NCBI GenBank assembly: GCA_028565635.1
Contig: JAOXYB010109047.1
Coordinates: 1-15,480, forward strand
Source of the DNA: Phoronis ovalis
Lineage: Eukaryota > Phoronida > Phoronidae
Length of the DNA stretch: 15,480 nucleotides
Direction: 5' to 3'
Below, in pieces: positions 14,656 through 15,480 of the stretch. The first letter of the stretch is position 1; every line of letters begins with the position of its first letter. The notes beneath the pieces are model-generated. The model had not been told where the DNA came from. It did no database searches and was given only the letters and a program-made list of their open reading frames with translations. Made by a program: the position numbers and the translations under genes.

Positions 14656-15480
14656 CGCTTGCTTTTGTACGACTCAAATTAGGAGCTTTATATAAAATGT
14701 TGTGGGTTGTGACGCAGCTCAAATGGAGCTAACTGTGAGCTTCAGTTGAAGGACAAGAATGGGAAAACAACAATCCACAAGTCAATACTTGTTTGTACCA
14801 TGTACTGATCGATATCAGATCAAAACTCGCATTCTACATACATTATCTCCTCGATATGAAGTATTTCTCGTCAGTCTTGATATTCCAGCACTGATTTTTG
14901 AGCAAATGCCAACAGAAGTGGGTCATACCAATTAATTACCAAAAATTGTGCAAGTACGAGTATATCATAAAACATTACATTACATGCCGAATCAAATACC
15001 TTTTGGACTAAAAAATTGACGAGAATGTCATTACGAGGCATGAACTTTACCAGTTGTATCACATCCGATATATTGATTATCCATACTTACAACTTAATGA
15101 TTTCGCCAGCTGTTTTCACAAGCTTCATGGCATTTTAAAATTGGTCAAACTTACAATTTCAAGAAAAGGATAGTACTTAGAGCTGTTCCATTAAAAATGA
15201 TCATGGGAGGAGGATCTGACAATGATGATTATGGAGTAGGATGTAACATACAGTTTTTATTACAAGGCGATCAGAAAGTTTTTAAAATTTGCTAATATTT
15301 ATTAGTGAGTTTGAATTACAAAGACGGGTGAAAATAGTTGAATTACTAGGGTAGGGAGGAGGCAAAATATAATATTCAGGTCCCCATCCCAAATAAAGTT
15401 TTTTACTGGTAGAGACCTTAGCACTCCATTTCTTAATTTGAATAAAATCAGCATTATAAAACATATTTTACATTCTATTT
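14656..15480. other. Intergenic region, no supported gene
   Basis: It is AT-rich. A 58-codon frame at 14759-14935 on the plus strand and two frames on the minus strand (14871-15062, 15282-15464) show no recognisable similarity and no splice-consistent extension I could find. No repeat or RNA gene was seen. Confidence 0.6.

Overview
The window is nuclear DNA from an invertebrate animal. It is AT-rich, and its genes are split by AT-rich introns of roughly 120 to 1400 bp with GT-AG junctions. It also carries short inverted-repeat transposon remnants and AATAAA polyadenylation signals. I cannot place it to phylum. RPL37 has arthropod-like stretches ([10 protein letters not shown]) beside more general metazoan ones, and the AMPK subunit is not obviously vertebrate alpha-1 or alpha-2.

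Three housekeeping genes were reconstructed exon by exon. (1) Plus strand, 2101-7897: the 3' part of the gene for the AMP-activated protein kinase catalytic alpha subunit. It has 13 exons and 448 codons; about 79 N-terminal residues lie upstream of the window. (2) Minus strand, 11145-9038: ribosomal protein L37, complete at 97 residues in 4 exons, with only the ATG in the first exon and a TOP-like transcription start. (3) Plus strand, 11416-14446: F-box only protein 4 (FBXO4), complete at 418 residues in 6 exons.

Layout: 1-2100 is intron of the AMPK gene and holds a TTAC microsatellite and a ~397 bp inverted-repeat element (1164-1560). 2101-7897 holds the AMPK exons; the 1.38 kb intron 3717-5100 contains a ~900 bp pogo/Tigger-like element (4112-5014) with ~42 bp-spaced TTCGTACA repeats. 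7898 to ~8730 is the AMPK 3'UTR. AMPK and RPL37 converge tail to tail across ~8730-8970. RPL37 and FBXO4 diverge from a shared promoter region (11173-11415) holding a TCACGTGA palindrome. 14447 to ~14655 is the FBXO4 3'UTR, and the rest to 15480 has no gene I can support.

The three proteins act in energy sensing (AMPK), translation (60S subunit) and ubiquitin ligation (SCF-Fbx4); they form no single pathway. The most notable large-scale signal is linkage: the human orthologues PRKAA1, RPL37 and FBXO4 all lie, as I recall, on chromosome 5p13, so this may be a relic of ancient metazoan synteny. I found no new defence, CRISPR or other exotic system.
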